From Sipunculus nudus (taxonomy: Eukaryota > Annelida > Sipuncula > Golfingiida > Sipunculidae): DNA of 64,000 nt. A program made the translations under genes and the position numbers. This document shows positions 44,655 to 57,100 of the stretch, piece after piece. How positions within the stretch are numbered: the first letter of the stretch is position 1; each line of letters opens with the position of its first letter. Under the pieces are notes generated by a model. It had not been told where the DNA came from. It was given only the letters and a program-made list of their open reading frames with translations, and searched no databases. The DNA lies in assembly GCA_026874595.1 (NCBI GenBank), contig CM049318.1, forward strand, positions 16,728,241 through 16,792,240. The letters run 5' to 3'.

Positions 44655-44722
44655 CTAATGTATATATATATATATAAATAAATATATATATATATATATG
44701 TGTGTGTGTGTTTGTGTGTGTG
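44655..44722. repeat. (TA)n and (TG)n microsatellite
   Basis: Imperfect TA/TAAA run passing into TGTGTGTG. Confidence 0.85.
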
Positions 44723-45082
44723 TATAAATACTCACACAAAACAATTAGCAGATCGGGTGTCTTATTCAAATACATGTACTGAATACATGTCACGTGTATG
44801 TGTGCTGATAAGTGTACGGTTCTATATATTATATAATTACCTGTACACTTTGTCAAAGCCGATTCTCAGATCCTGTTTGCTACAATTATACATTTTTGTG
44901 GTTATATTCATGTTTAATGAAGCGGTGCAGTGCAGAGAACCGCTCACCGTAGGCCAACGTGAATAATACACATAACAATGTTCCTTATGGCAATGACGAC
45001 TACACTGTATGTATACGTTTAAAACAAAAGTCTGTTAGGAGCCACTGTATAACTGGGAGGAAATCACAATTAAGGTCCACCA

Positions 45083-45602
45083 ATGCCTAGGCGAGGCCAG
45101 ATTATCCTGGAACGGCATGAACGAGGGATAATTGCTTCTCTGAACTCCCTCAACGCTCCGTGGTACACATATCCTCAGAGAGCTCCCCCGAGACAATGTG
45201 CCGGAGTAATCAGGGATGGAGGGCCCCCGAACTTCACGTCCACCAAAAACAACCTCTACAATTCATACATGGGGGATAGTGGACAGACACGTACGGAAAG
45301 GCGGCAGTGTAACCGGAGCACAAATGGTACATTGATTAAAAGGCCAGAGCTTGAATTGATATATGAAACTAGTCATGAACAGCAGAGAACTAGTGACAGA
45401 AGAATAACGCAGGCATCAGGAGTCGCCATGGAGATTCACGGATTTCCAGGGAGACACGATGAGGTTAACTCCAGTAGAGCAATCACGCCGAACACACCAG
45501 GAAGTGACGTCAGAATTCACTTTCCTCCGAACAGAGGCGAGCTCAACAGTGTGATTCACGAGGGTGTGACGGAGCATAACTGCTCTGTTGTTTCAAGTGA
45601 AG
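45083..45602 (+). CDS. gene 3, exon A
   Basis: Higher GC than its flanks and open for 173 codons. The same frame runs on to 45811 as T-rich sequence encoding FIFFIQSLLLSIHIL, which looks like intron read-through. The real donor is therefore probably near 45597-45603. Confidence 0.4.
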
Positions 45603-47248
45603 GTCAAGGCGAGTTTCTGTGTGCTAGTTGCACGCGTTTTATATTTTTCATACAGTCATTATTATTGTCTATACATATTTTAAGTACCAAGGAACGAGTT
45701 GACCATTGTTCTGATGTGGGACCGACTCTAAATATATGTTTGAATGTGTGTTTGTCTGTTTGCTATTTAAGCCTCTTCCATGCAGGAGCACGGGAGGCCT
45801 ATAAGCGTTGATGAATTCATTCCTATATGTCCGTATTTGAGTTGTGGGTGGACCCACTAAATGCTAGGCACAATATGAGTGCTAGGTAAGGGAGTGGCAT
45901 TTATTATTTTTGACCTTGACCTTATTCCCAAGGTCCCAGCTTCCAGTGGTCGCTTGGCGATTGCATACATCTATGTTTTAATTAATTATTTATCTGTCTC
46001 TGTCAATTTTATTGTTTGTTTGTCTGTCTTATTATGCTTGAATGACTATCTCTCATAACTCAATTAGGCAGCAAAATATTAGGTATTGTGTTGGTCTGTA
46101 TGAATTTTATGTGTTAATTTGTTTTCCTGTCTATCTTTTTTTGTCTCTATGTTTTTTTGCGGTTTTATTTGTTTTTTTTTTTTAATTGTTTTTCTCTCTC
46201 TCTTTTCACTTTATTGGTCTATATTGTTATGTATGTCTATCAGCCCTACTCGAGGATGCGAGATATTACGTTGTTCCCTGGGTCGGTTGGTCACGTGGTT
46301 GGTCGGATGGATTGTTTGTCTTTTAGCAACTTGCCTCAAACAAATTATAAGCGAATTTTGACATTTTTTTGGAGGGCTACAGTAATTACTTTGTGTAGGA
46401 AATCTGGATTATTATAGATTTATTTTTATTTCAAGAATTATTTTCCTTGCGTACCGTGTTGGGGGACCAATAAACTGTTTGATAAAGATCCTGGCGGAGG
46501 TTTACATGTAGGCTCAGACTACATTTTCCAGTTTTCATTTTTTGTCTTTTTATTATACTACTCTACGTTTGTCTGCTTGGATTTCTGTTTGCTTGTCAGC
46601 CTGTTGGTTTTATATATTTATTTTATATGTTTATGTTGTCCTGTAAAATATATTGCTGATGTCCTTGACCTTTGTGGATACTTGATACATGAAATAGTAT
46701 TTTCATTTTGAATTTATTCAAATTCAGCGGCGAATGTACCTCTGTAAATCTACGCGCAAGAAACTATAATATGAATCGTGCACATCACATGATCAGTGAC
46801 ATGTGTACTTTAATGTGGAGGGATGAGTCATAAATTATAAAGAGATAATCAATGCTGAAGGATACCCGCAAGTATAGTCTATTTTTGAAATCATCTTAGT
46901 CACGTTTGTCTTTGGCGGAGGTATGCGCTCTCTGAGTGCTTTCTGATTCTTCTGCACAGTCACATGTTAGAACTTACTATTACAGAATCTCCAGAAGTCC
47001 CACTTGATTACAGTGCATTAGATCCTGACGGCGCTCCACCCGCGTATGAGGATGTTGTGACGTCATCGGACAGACCTGAAACCGCAGCTCATCGTTATAC
47101 CTTCCAGATACCAGCCACAGGACTTCATTCGGCTACCTACCCTCGGTCAAACGTAAATTCCAGTTGGGAACGTTTTTCCTCAGTAGTGCTGACTTTTTCA
47201 TCTGCTTTGGGAATGTCAGATTTATGTAATGGATTTTCGGGCTATTAA
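45083..47248 (+). CDS. candidate two-exon protein with C-terminal PPAYEDVV motif (gene 3)
   Basis: Exon A (45083-45602) opens with ATG (MPRRGQIILERHERGI) after an in-frame TAA. It is hydrophilic, Arg/Asn/Ser-rich and ends near VVSSE before GAAG|GTCAAG (phase 1; a GTGAAG donor six bases earlier is also possible). Exon B (46986-47248) starts after CTATTACAG, completing Glu, and reads SPEVPLDYSALDPDGAPPAY, EDVVTSSDRPET, to a stop at 47248. Joined length is 783 nt, 260 residues. PPAY with an acidic tail fits a WW-domain ligand, as in genes 1 and 2, and the phase-1 junction is shared. No signal peptide or TM segment is seen, and both splice sites are only moderate. Confidence 0.35.
45900..46955. 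other. presumed gene 3 intron, T-rich
   Basis: TGTC/TTTG-rich sequence with hydrophobic but low-complexity frames, and a GTTTGGCGGAGGTATGCGCTCTCTGAG repeat fragment split around 46905-46945 just ahead of exon B. Nothing in it looks coding. Confidence 0.4.
46986..47248 (+). CDS. gene 3, exon B (PPAY tail)
   Basis: Acceptor choice: TACTATTACAG at 46985 keeps phase 1. TTCTTCTGCACAG at 46959 has a better pyrimidine tract but needs a phase-2 donor. Coding quality is clear up to about 47150; the last 30 residues are less convincing, and a weak donor CAAAC|GTAAAT at about 47151 could end the exon earlier. Confidence 0.45.
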
Positions 47249-47254
47249 AACAAA

Positions 47255-47770
47255 AACAATTTAAGTGTATATTTTGTATTATTTCACGACAAACTTGCCT
47301 GAGCACGAAGTTATTTGTCTATTTGTTAAATTGACAAAGTCTTGTTTCATAATTTTCTGATACACAGAGAGTAGACATATTTGATAAGGGTTTTTATTAC
47401 ATGATATATTAAAATTAGAAATAGAGGTCAATAAATATATTTCGGTGTTAATATCCTTGTTCATTTTATTATGTTAGAAAATAACATTTTACCTTTTTAC
47501 AGGGTAAGACCTTTGCCTTTCATCCTTAATAAATTATAAATGTAATACACCTTTTTATACAGTACCAGCTCCGTAATGATTATAATATCGTGTCCTTTTT
47601 TATACACCCCTCATATTACGGGAGTTTTATGGTATACCCACCGTCCGTCCGTTAACTTTTACTGTCGCCCCGGTGACTTGCCGGGGCATTGATGGATTTT
47701 CACAAAACTCAGCATAACTACTTACAAACAGATTAGCTCGCACGACGATTATGGGCAATATCCTCGCATA
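47255..47770. other. no recognisable feature
   Basis: AT-rich 3' flank of gene 3. No exon or shared repeat. Confidence 0.4.
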
Positions 47771-47774
47771 TTTA

Positions 47775-48650
47775 CACTAAAAAAACAGATTAGTTGAGTC
47801 AACCAAAAAAATTGGTTGATTCCAACCAATTTAATTGGTCAAAATATGTCCAAACAATTTATTGTTTAAAACAACCAATTTATTTTGCTCGTAATCAAAC
47901 AACAGGTATTGGTCAAATCAACCTATATATTGGTCAGAGCAACCAACACAGGTGATCATTTAAACCAACAATATTTTCAGTTTGACCAAAATAATTTGGT
48001 TATTCTCAACCAATGTACTTTGGTTGAGGTCAACCAAAACTAATTGGTTAAATCAAATAATAAATTGGTCACATCAACCTATTCAAATTGGTCAGACTAG
48101 TGGACACATTTATGTGTGCACTGCTACTTTCAGTCCCAGTTTCATTCTTCAGATTGAGTCTTCTTGTGAGTCTTTCTTTAGTTTCGGGTTGCTCTGGTGT
48201 GGGTTTCAAGGGGAAACACAAATTCCGCCCGGTGGAATCGAACCTGTGACCGCTCGCATGATAACAAGTCAGACGTTTTGCCCCTCAGCCAGTGAAGCTT
48301 GCATCTCTTGTGTCTGATTTGGAGCACTTTTTTGTCTGATGATAAAACTGACGAATCGGTTTGGTCAGTGCTTGACCAATCAGTTGGTAAAATAACCAAT
48401 ATGTTGATAAAATCAACCAATGTTTAACTTAACCAAGAAAACTGGTTAAATAGATGCAACCACACGGTCGACCAATAAAAATTAGTCAAAATGACCAATG
48501 AGTTTGGTAACAAGTTGGTTGAAATTACCAATGTATTGGTTTATTCAACCAATATCATCTCAAACAACCAAATTGGTCATATATGTGTGCTAAAGTAACC
48601 AATATTTTGGTTATCAACTGACCAATATATTGGTTAAACCTACATACATA
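47775..48650. repeat. long array of AACCAAT/ATTGGTT motifs
   Basis: More than 30 AACCAA, TTGGTT or ATTGGTC words in alternating orientation, spaced about 10-25 bp, cover 47800-48100 and 48350-48650. A SINE is inserted between. The left edge begins CACTAAAAAAACAG at 47775. I could not find a matching inverted right end. It resembles the subterminal repeats of CACTA-type transposons but is much longer. It is non-coding. Confidence 0.7.
48102..48345 (-). repeat. tRNA-derived SINE inserted in the AACCAAT array
   Basis: On the minus strand, GGCTGAGGGGCAAAACG (A box, about 48275-48290) and CACAGGTTCGATTCCACC (B box, about 48232-48249) form a tRNA-like head, followed by a tail reading TGTGTTTCCCCTTGAAACCC. 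Array motifs stop on one side and resume on the other. Confidence 0.7.
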
Positions 48651-48654
48651 CAAC

Positions 48655-49090
48655 CTATATCTTTTATTCTGTTAACCAATTATTCCCGTCTTATACGGAA
48701 TGGGACGCGGGGGCCACTCCGGTTTTCGATGAACTTTGATTACTATTTTTGGACGTTTAAAGTACAGGTTACTATAGGGAGGACATTAATTCAACAAAGC
48801 TTAACCTCTAATCTAATTTGAGTAGTAAGACATGACAGATGAATTAAATGTACGTTTTAATGCAAGGAAACTGTTCCCGAAGAAACAAACGGGAACTATT
48901 ATATAACGCAGGCTTCAGCCCAACAACCATAGGATTCTGCTGCTTGTATCTTAATTTTGCCACTTTTTTTATCTACCACTAACACTCTCTTCCATTACAT
49001 AAACCCTAAACATCATAACGTCCGTCCGTATACACTCAAAGCCTCGCCGAGACAGTGCGAGAGTGATCATACATTCGCTCTGTAGCCCCC
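48655..49090. other. no recognisable feature
   Basis: Non-coding sequence between the array and a G/C-run repeat. Confidence 0.4.
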
Positions 49091-49094
49091 GTTC

Positions 49095-49340
49095 TATAGT
49101 GGCTCCAAGAAAGGGAAATATGCATACCTCGTTGGTAGCAGAAACGGACCAAAGGGGAGTCTAGGGGGTCGGTCTCTCTTTTCAGCTGCAACCTTTTTTA
49201 ATCGTAAGGGACCAATTTTGAGGCCTGGAACGTTCGCCCTCACCCTAACCCAAACCTTTTTTTTCGGAAATGGGGACCTTGTTTTGTCTTTAAACCTCCT
49301 GGGTTGAACCCCTCCTTTTCGTAAAGCGAGCCAGAACAAT
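49095..49340. repeat. diverged GGATCC/CCCTT-type dispersed repeat
   Basis: GGGTCGGTCTCTCTTTTCAG, AAACCTTTTTTTTCGG and CTCCTGGGTTGAACCCCTCC follow the same order as 56400-56560. The minus-strand open frame across it is a shadow. Confidence 0.4.
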
Positions 49341-49995
49341 GTGTTTTTCACATTGACTGATCGCACACATTGGTCAGAGCCTTTGTCAAATGTCAGCGCA
49401 AACATGCATAAATCCGTCAATGAAAGCAAGGTTATTCATATGCACGGAAGTCCTTCAATCGGCCTAATTCTTGGCCTGAGGTGACCACAAAGAAAATCCG
49501 GTGTTTGCCGAAGACTGTCCGACTGTTTTCGGTGATGGCCTCCGCTCGTATCAGAAAACACGCAAAAATCACTCAAAATGATGTGTACATTAAAAATTAA
49601 TTCTGATATCGGCTATGTCACTGAGGGAACAATAACCTTTAAAATGAGGTATAGCACAGTATCATACGCAACGCGGTTTGAGAGAACATTGCGAACACAG
49701 GTGGACCGAATTCCTTTTATAAGTATCACATATAGATACGCTAGAGTACTTCCTGGTTTTTACTGGTGTGAAGTGGTGTTAATCTCGGAGTTGGCTTCAG
49801 TTAATTGGGTCTCCTTTAATTTATGCTTCACCGAACTCGCTGGAAAACAACAGCTGCATGGTGACACAGAGTTACATATGCGTAAAAGATACACTAGTAA
49901 GTAATCCTTCTTGTGCCAAGCATTATGCATTCATGGCCTCGGTAAAGCATTTGTGCTTACGGTGTGGTCGAAATGGTCTGATGATCTGTTCCAAT

Positions 49996-50046
49996 ATGAC
50001 AAACAAGGCACAACTGGTTGCTTTCCTGTTGTTTGACCTGTTTCAG
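49996..50046 (+). CDS. gene 2, exon 1 (signal peptide)
   Basis: ATG (A at -3) to CTGTTTCAG|GTAAGG, phase 0. It is 51 nt, identical in length and phase to gene 1 exon 1. Followed at once by a (TA)n tract. Confidence 0.6.
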
Positions 50047-50069
50047 GTAAGGGGTAAACTATATACTGT

Positions 50070-50151
<82 letters not shown>

Positions 50152-53100
50152 TAGTCAATCTTATGTATGACCTTGGATATTTAGAGTCATCCGTCGCTTC
50201 CTCCAGTGTCTTGATTGTTCTTCTGTGGAGTGCTCGGCGGCAAAACATTAATAGGGGTTAGTATTATTTTACAAATTTGGGAAATCCGATACTCTAACCC
50301 CCTGAATTTATGTACCTGCATATAAAACCTTGAGAAATGTTTTTTTTTTTAATTTTCTTTCAAGTGTAACACCCCTGTTAACCCCCTCTGAAGATTGCAT
50401 AAAATATAAAAAATACATATTTTCCAGTCTTTTTCATAGATTCCGCTCCTTTGTCAACTGGGCTTTAGAACCGTTTAAAGTGATGTACTGACATGATCAT
50501 ATTAACTGGTATTGATGTATTATTACCTTAGTTCATTGATATAATTAGTGTATGGCCATATATAACTTTGCCTCAAAATGTGAATAAATCATACAAATAA
50601 GGAAAAAAACGCATATATAGCTATAAAGTCATATGTGACATCGATATTTTCAAAACATATATATGTACTGGTATACTGCTGTATACAAGCTGGCCTATAA
50701 CTTCAGAGTCTGAAAAAGATGTTATTTCAAGTGCTGTAAAAAAAATTTGGACTATTTTAAGTGGGAAATGCTGTCTGAAAAGTAATGGGCTCAACAAAAT
50801 CTACATTTGCCTAACATATTACGATTACTGCCTTCGTGTAAAGGATTTATCATGAAGGCATGGTTTTGTTAGTCCATACTTTTGTTCTATAGCCTAGTCT
50901 TGCAAAGAATGTGTTTATAATAGTATAGCAGAATATTTCAAACAGCAAAATACACAAAATATATTCCGCTTGTAAATATTTCCTTTAAGCGCTACAGATA
51001 AAGACTCACAGGTTCAGGGCGTCCTTTTGGAACATTTCTTTCCTATGTGGATTGATGTCCATACTTTTGCAGATGGGGACGCCTTTTCAGTTAAAATTAT
51101 AAAATAAATGGACAGCATCTCCCATACCAGTCTTATTTGTATGAAGAAATAATGATAATCTGTTTCCTTTAGCTAAAGAAAGTATGGCTAAGAAATATGG
51201 TAACATCAAAAACTAGGTAAAAAAATAAGTTGATTCTTGAGAGAGATCATGCCTCCAAGCAAGTCCTGGTGAATCCTGTACAAAACCTTAAATTAAATAA
51301 TAATGACCTATAATCTAAGAGTTATGTGATTGTAAACACATTGACAGCCAGTTTCACCTGAGTCTTAATCCTTGCTGCACTAAAATAGATTAAAGGGTCA
51401 TAAATTGGAAATAATAAATATCATATACATATACATTCATATTATCAATCCTCTACTGGAACATAACTTGCCCAAGTTTCACCATAATCTTTTCATTTGA
51501 AGTTCATTATGAATTCCACTTTTCAATAATTAATCCATACATTGTTTTGAAATTTGCTATGCTTATCCATCTTAGATAAATTTATCTTTTGTACACGAGC
51601 CACCTATAATTAATTTTTTTAGTGAGTACTTTTCAATTATGTAGAGATTCACATTTTAAATTCAACTGACATTTATAACTCTGCAGTTGTTTGACTATGA
51701 AAACTAAATTCATCCGGTATACCCATTTTTTTGGTCATTAATCAAAGTTTTAACCAACTTAGGCAAAATAATGCTCATAAAAGGGACTATCAGATGGGAA
51801 ATTTCCTTTTTTCATCGTCTATTTCAAGTAAAATTTACATGATTTTTCCATAATTATTGCATGAATTTTCTTATTATTTGTTACACATGTTAATCTTGGA
51901 TATCTTTAGTGATGGTGCTAGATTCGTTAAATCATCTGTACATTTATTATCTTTGAACATTTTTATGAAAGTTTAATGGTCAATTTGTGAGTGAGATTCC
52001 AAACGTAAGCAATAATATAAAGCATTTATTGATAAAGATGTTTCAGGTTAACGTTCATCATGTGTTTTTATTACGAGTGATTCAAATTTTGGCAAAAACA
52101 AACACATAAATAGCTACAACTTTTTGAACAATTAACCTGGAGTCATGTTTTTATATAGCCTGGTACGTTCTTTAACTGTGTCCATATCATTTATACCGTA
52201 GTTATTAAATTGAACTTTTGATTGTGAGAGTGATTGTATATCATCCTTTCATTCATTTCATCATAAAAGTATCAAGCTTTTGTGAATTTCGGACGAGAGT
52301 GATAACAAATCCATATCCCAATAGCAAAAATTGTTTTTATGCAAATATCAGTGAACCACAACTTTTGAGAGGTATGTACATGAAGGTTAGTCTGAATCAA
52401 AGATTCTAATAGAAATATTTACAGCCATTGTAAAAAAAGAATCCTCACATAATGGAGGGGTAAGCCCAGAAAGTTTTGGTTAACACGTCTCCCAGCGTCT
52501 TTATTATGTTATTGTAATTTTTGTTGATAGAAAGGTATTCTGGTATTCTTTTTTTTTACCAAAAAATGTTTAAATTATACTTTTATTTGATGCCAATTTT
52601 CAAGTATTGAACTTAAAGGTCGAATAATAATTGCATATCATTATTTGTATTTATTGATTGTTCATTAAATTTTGCCAAAATATAACCTAAATATATATTT
52701 TTCTTTAATACAAAGCAAATAGGCCTATAGAGAAATACCAAGTAAAACAAAATAATTTTAGTTATATGAAGGCATATCTTACCAAAATATTATAAGTATG
52801 GTGGTTTAGATGTCCGTAAATAATGAAAAACTAGAGGTCTTGCAATCACTCTTAGAGATCACTGGAATCCTCCTTGATCCTCCCAACTTAGCGATCATTG
52901 GAAATCAGATATGAAGCCTATGATTATGGAAATCAGGTCAAAGTCCAAAGTAAATTTGAGGTGCAACTCTGTCATCTCAGACTAATATTATACACAAAGA
53001 TCAGTTTTTTTTAATCAGCATATGTAGGATCTAGCAGATACATGGCAGAAGAAAATAAAAACAGGTAAAAAAAAAAGGAGAAGAAAAAAATATTTAATGG

Positions 53101-54089
53101 TTTTTGTACTTTGGAGAACCTGACAAAGTCCGTACACAAACAGTGGAAGCAAAATATTGGTATAGTCATAAACTAATCAACCCTTGTAAGCCTTGTATCC
53201 TTATTGGAGTTGGCTTTATGATGTTTTTCACAATTTCACAACGTTTAGAGGCCATGTACAGGGGGGTTACACTACATTTAAAAAAATATTGGTTTCATAC
53301 TTATTTCAACCAGGTACATATTTTGAGGGTGTTAACTCATGAAGTTAGTATTAATACCCACCCCTAGCAATAAACAGGAACATTCTTTAGTAAAGATAAA
53401 ACACATCAGCTTTTTATTCCTTGTTTTAATTGTTTGCAATAATATATTAAAATCTATTTCCTACAGTATAAAATTTTGTTAGCCCTATGTCGTTTAATTT
53501 GACGATCGCTAAATTGTCCTCTTCCTTATGCACAACGACTACCACTGAACTTCCGTCTCCTCTGGACCAACGGTTCAAGTTTAGTTGGTTTGCTGCTTAG
53601 TTACTTCAGTTGGAACTTCTAATTTTCCCTATTACAAAGTTGCTCAGTTGCTGGAGCTTTTTGCTGTTTGATCTTATCATAGCCAAGTGGACTTAGTTTT
53701 CGTTATACCCATCAACCGCGAAAAAAGTATAAGCCCCCCCCCCCCCCCCCCCCCGTTTTCGAATTTCTTGATCCTCCACTGCTCTCGTTGAAAATAGCTG
53801 ATATTTTTATCGTTGCGGATAACGTGTTGGCAATATCCATTTGGGGTCTTTATATTCGACATACGACTGACAACCTTATGTTTCATGATTAAGCCGCGTT
53901 CACACCTTTCCGTTTTTTTCCTTCCGCACCCGCACCCGCTTCCGTCATCCGTCGTCCGCCATCCGTTGTCTTTGTTCACACCTATCCGCGCTTTTTCCGT
54001 CCGCACCCGCTCTCATCACATTTGTTTCATATAAATTACACAATTATCTTTCACGTATGTTCATAAAATATATATATATATATATACAC

Positions 54090-54136
<47 letters not shown>

Positions 54137-57100
54137 ATAACAAATAATGTATAACCCTCTTAACCTTAAATTTCACGAAACTCGTGTAATTGAGGGTTAG
54201 AACTGTGAATCATTCTGAAACCCCGTTTCCACAAGGGCGCTTACATTATTCTCCATACATTATGTTTAAATTATATATATATATATATAAATAATTATAT
54301 ATATATATATATATATTATATACTTTATTTAATAGGCTATACTTTATTTTTCGTGGGCTTAATAGTAAATGTATATTATATTCATCGACTTATCGGTCTT
54401 TATTCCAAATAACCCCGCCCCCGCTCCTTTGGTGATTTATATGATTCTATTTATAATATTGCTTTAATTATATCAATTAACAATTAAAGCATTCCCCAGC
54501 GGGATTGTGAGGCACGCGCAAGTTCCAAATCTGATTCTATTTTTACATTGCTTTAATTATATCAATTAATAATTAAAGCTTTCCCGAGCGGGATTGTTAG
54601 GGACACGCAAGTTCCAAATTTTCATAGTAAAAATAAACCGCTTTTGTCATTTTCTATCAAGCACAAGCACATTCCAGAATATCCCCTTTTATATGACGTC
54701 ATAATATGGATTCCCGTCCGCACCCGTTGTCCGCTTCCGTCGTGAATCGGTCCCAGACCGATTTGTGCGGACGGTGTGACGGGTGCGGGTGCGGAAGCGG
54801 ATAGGTGTGAATGGGCTATGTAATTTTAACTGACTCGAATTTGACGGACGACGGATGACGGAAGCGGGTGCGGAAGGAAAGAACGGATAGGTGTGAACGC
54901 CCCTTAATTCCTAACTTTGTATAATACGGCTGAGCAATGATATGATTGGGTGATTGCGGTTCATTTTTGTTAAGCTTATAGTTTTGAATCTTAATATTGA
55001 AAAGTCCAGTGATTGTGAAAATGTCCAGATATAATAAACAGGGGTGGATCAATGATCAAGGAAAAGGAAGGGTCCACCAATGAGACCACGATTAGTGTAA
55101 CTGTTTCGACGTGCTCGTCTAGGTGAGCTCATATATAAAGATAAAAAGAATCGGGACTGCGATCAAGTGGTCCTTATATTGAGATGTTCTAAGTTCCCTA
55201 GCTGAAGTTTTACAGTACACACACAAACACACACACACACATATATATAAATAAAAAGAGCCATCATGAGCCATCATATAATTATAATTATAATTATTAC
55301 TTTTACATTCTCCGGGGATATGCTTTTGACGGCGTTGATTTGTTTGTCTGTTTATTTGCTTATAAGCAACATTACTCAAAGAGTTATTCACGGATGAAAT
55401 TTTCAGGGTTAAGAGATGGATCTAGGAAAGTTTTGAAGGAAAATGCTGCATTACTGACAAAGCCATAAAGGACTAAAGAGCTGTCTTGGTGGCAGTCTGC
55501 CCTCTCTGAGTGCTTTTCCAGTTATAAAATTTGTTTTTTAGTTATTATTGTTATTAAAGGAAGAATAATTATTATAAAGGCCTTTCAGGAATGAGGGGGC
55601 AATGCAGTTGAGACTCACTGAACATTGCAAACTAATAAAGTCAAATGTGTAATAGCTGTACTGACAACTGACTTAAATTTCACATTAATCAGATATTAAT
55701 TCATATTATGAATGCACGATATACAAAACATTCATTAATATATAAAGAAATCTTTAATCTGGGTGACTTTCAGTCTGTGGTCTGAAATTATATAAGGATT
55801 TTCTACTTTGTCTTCCTATCAAAAGCTCTGATTCTAGTAAATATAAATCATCGATGTTGTATATTGTTACGAATTGTTTAGGGGGAAAATACTGGGCCGA
55901 TCCGGGATTCGAACCCATAACGGTGGCGCACAAGTCCGGCATACCAACCGCTTCGCTAGAAAAGCAAGCTTCACTAGCGAGAAAGTTCGGTCCATAAGAA
56001 CACTGACCACGCCCCATTTACTCAATAAAGTTTAAAATTATCAACACCACGTTCCATGAAAAACAAATAGTATTGAAAGATCTTTTGAGATTTGTTTACG
56101 TATCAAATATACACACAGGCATTACATCAATATATCTTAATCTGTCAGCAATTGCTCTAGTAATATAGTGTCATCTAGGCTCGTACGTAAGTTTGAGATA
56201 CTTTACACACAGACTGACAGGCTGATGGGCAAAGATATATGGTGTACTGTGCATATTCTTCTTGCATTTAAACTGGTATTAGATCATTTACACTTTTATT
56301 CCAACAGGGGGCACACTGTGACAGTGGATATTACGGTCCCCCGATTTATATTTGGTGAGTAGATCAGTGGGGGACACCTTGCAGAAGCGGATCCGGGGGG
56401 GAGGGGGGTCCAGGGGATTCGGACCCCTTCTTTTTCTGTCGCGACAACCTTATTTTAAGGTTTTCACACCAAATTTACGGCCTGAACCCCCTCTCCCCTT
56501 TAGTCCCTTTATGAGTCCTTCTGGGTTGGACCCCACACCCTTTTCCTTAATCCTGGATCCGCCCCTGCTTTGCTACTTATGAGTACATTTGTATTGGCAG
56601 GGTTAATTGCATGACTCATTCGTACATTTTATATGGATGTATATAATCCTTTCCTATTCCAATTGTATTCTGGATTTGGGATACACCCCTAACGCTCTGG
56701 TTAAGCATTACAGTCGTAATACATCTTTGTTAAGCAAAAATTTCCGCGTTTCCCCACAACAATCCGATACGCGCACTCATTAGCCTGATCACAAGTGTTG
56801 GCCCTGTGCCAGGCCGGACGGTGACAGCTCGATAACACAGCAGCGGTTGAATCGAAGGAGATACAGAAAACTGAGGCGTACAACCACTGCATAGGTGTAG
56901 AACCTCTGACTAGGTGTAGGTGAAATTCTGAAGTCTCATTACATCTACATTACAGTCAATACATTGTTCATCAGTTGTACATTATTTCTAATATTTAGGC
57001 CTACTACTGACAGAGCTTGCTTTAGGTTAATGGGAATCTTTAGAACTGACTTTATATGTTCAATATGTTTTACCTAGTACGCTCTTCATTCAGCGGTGAT

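Noticed and set aside
46119-46417. Hydrophobic frames as a TM exon for gene 3
   Set aside because: Hydrophobicity comes from T-rich sequence; no acceptor and donor in the needed phases.
49094-49429. 111-codon minus-strand frame
   Set aside because: Covers a G/C-run dispersed repeat also seen at 56400 and 60700; no motif.
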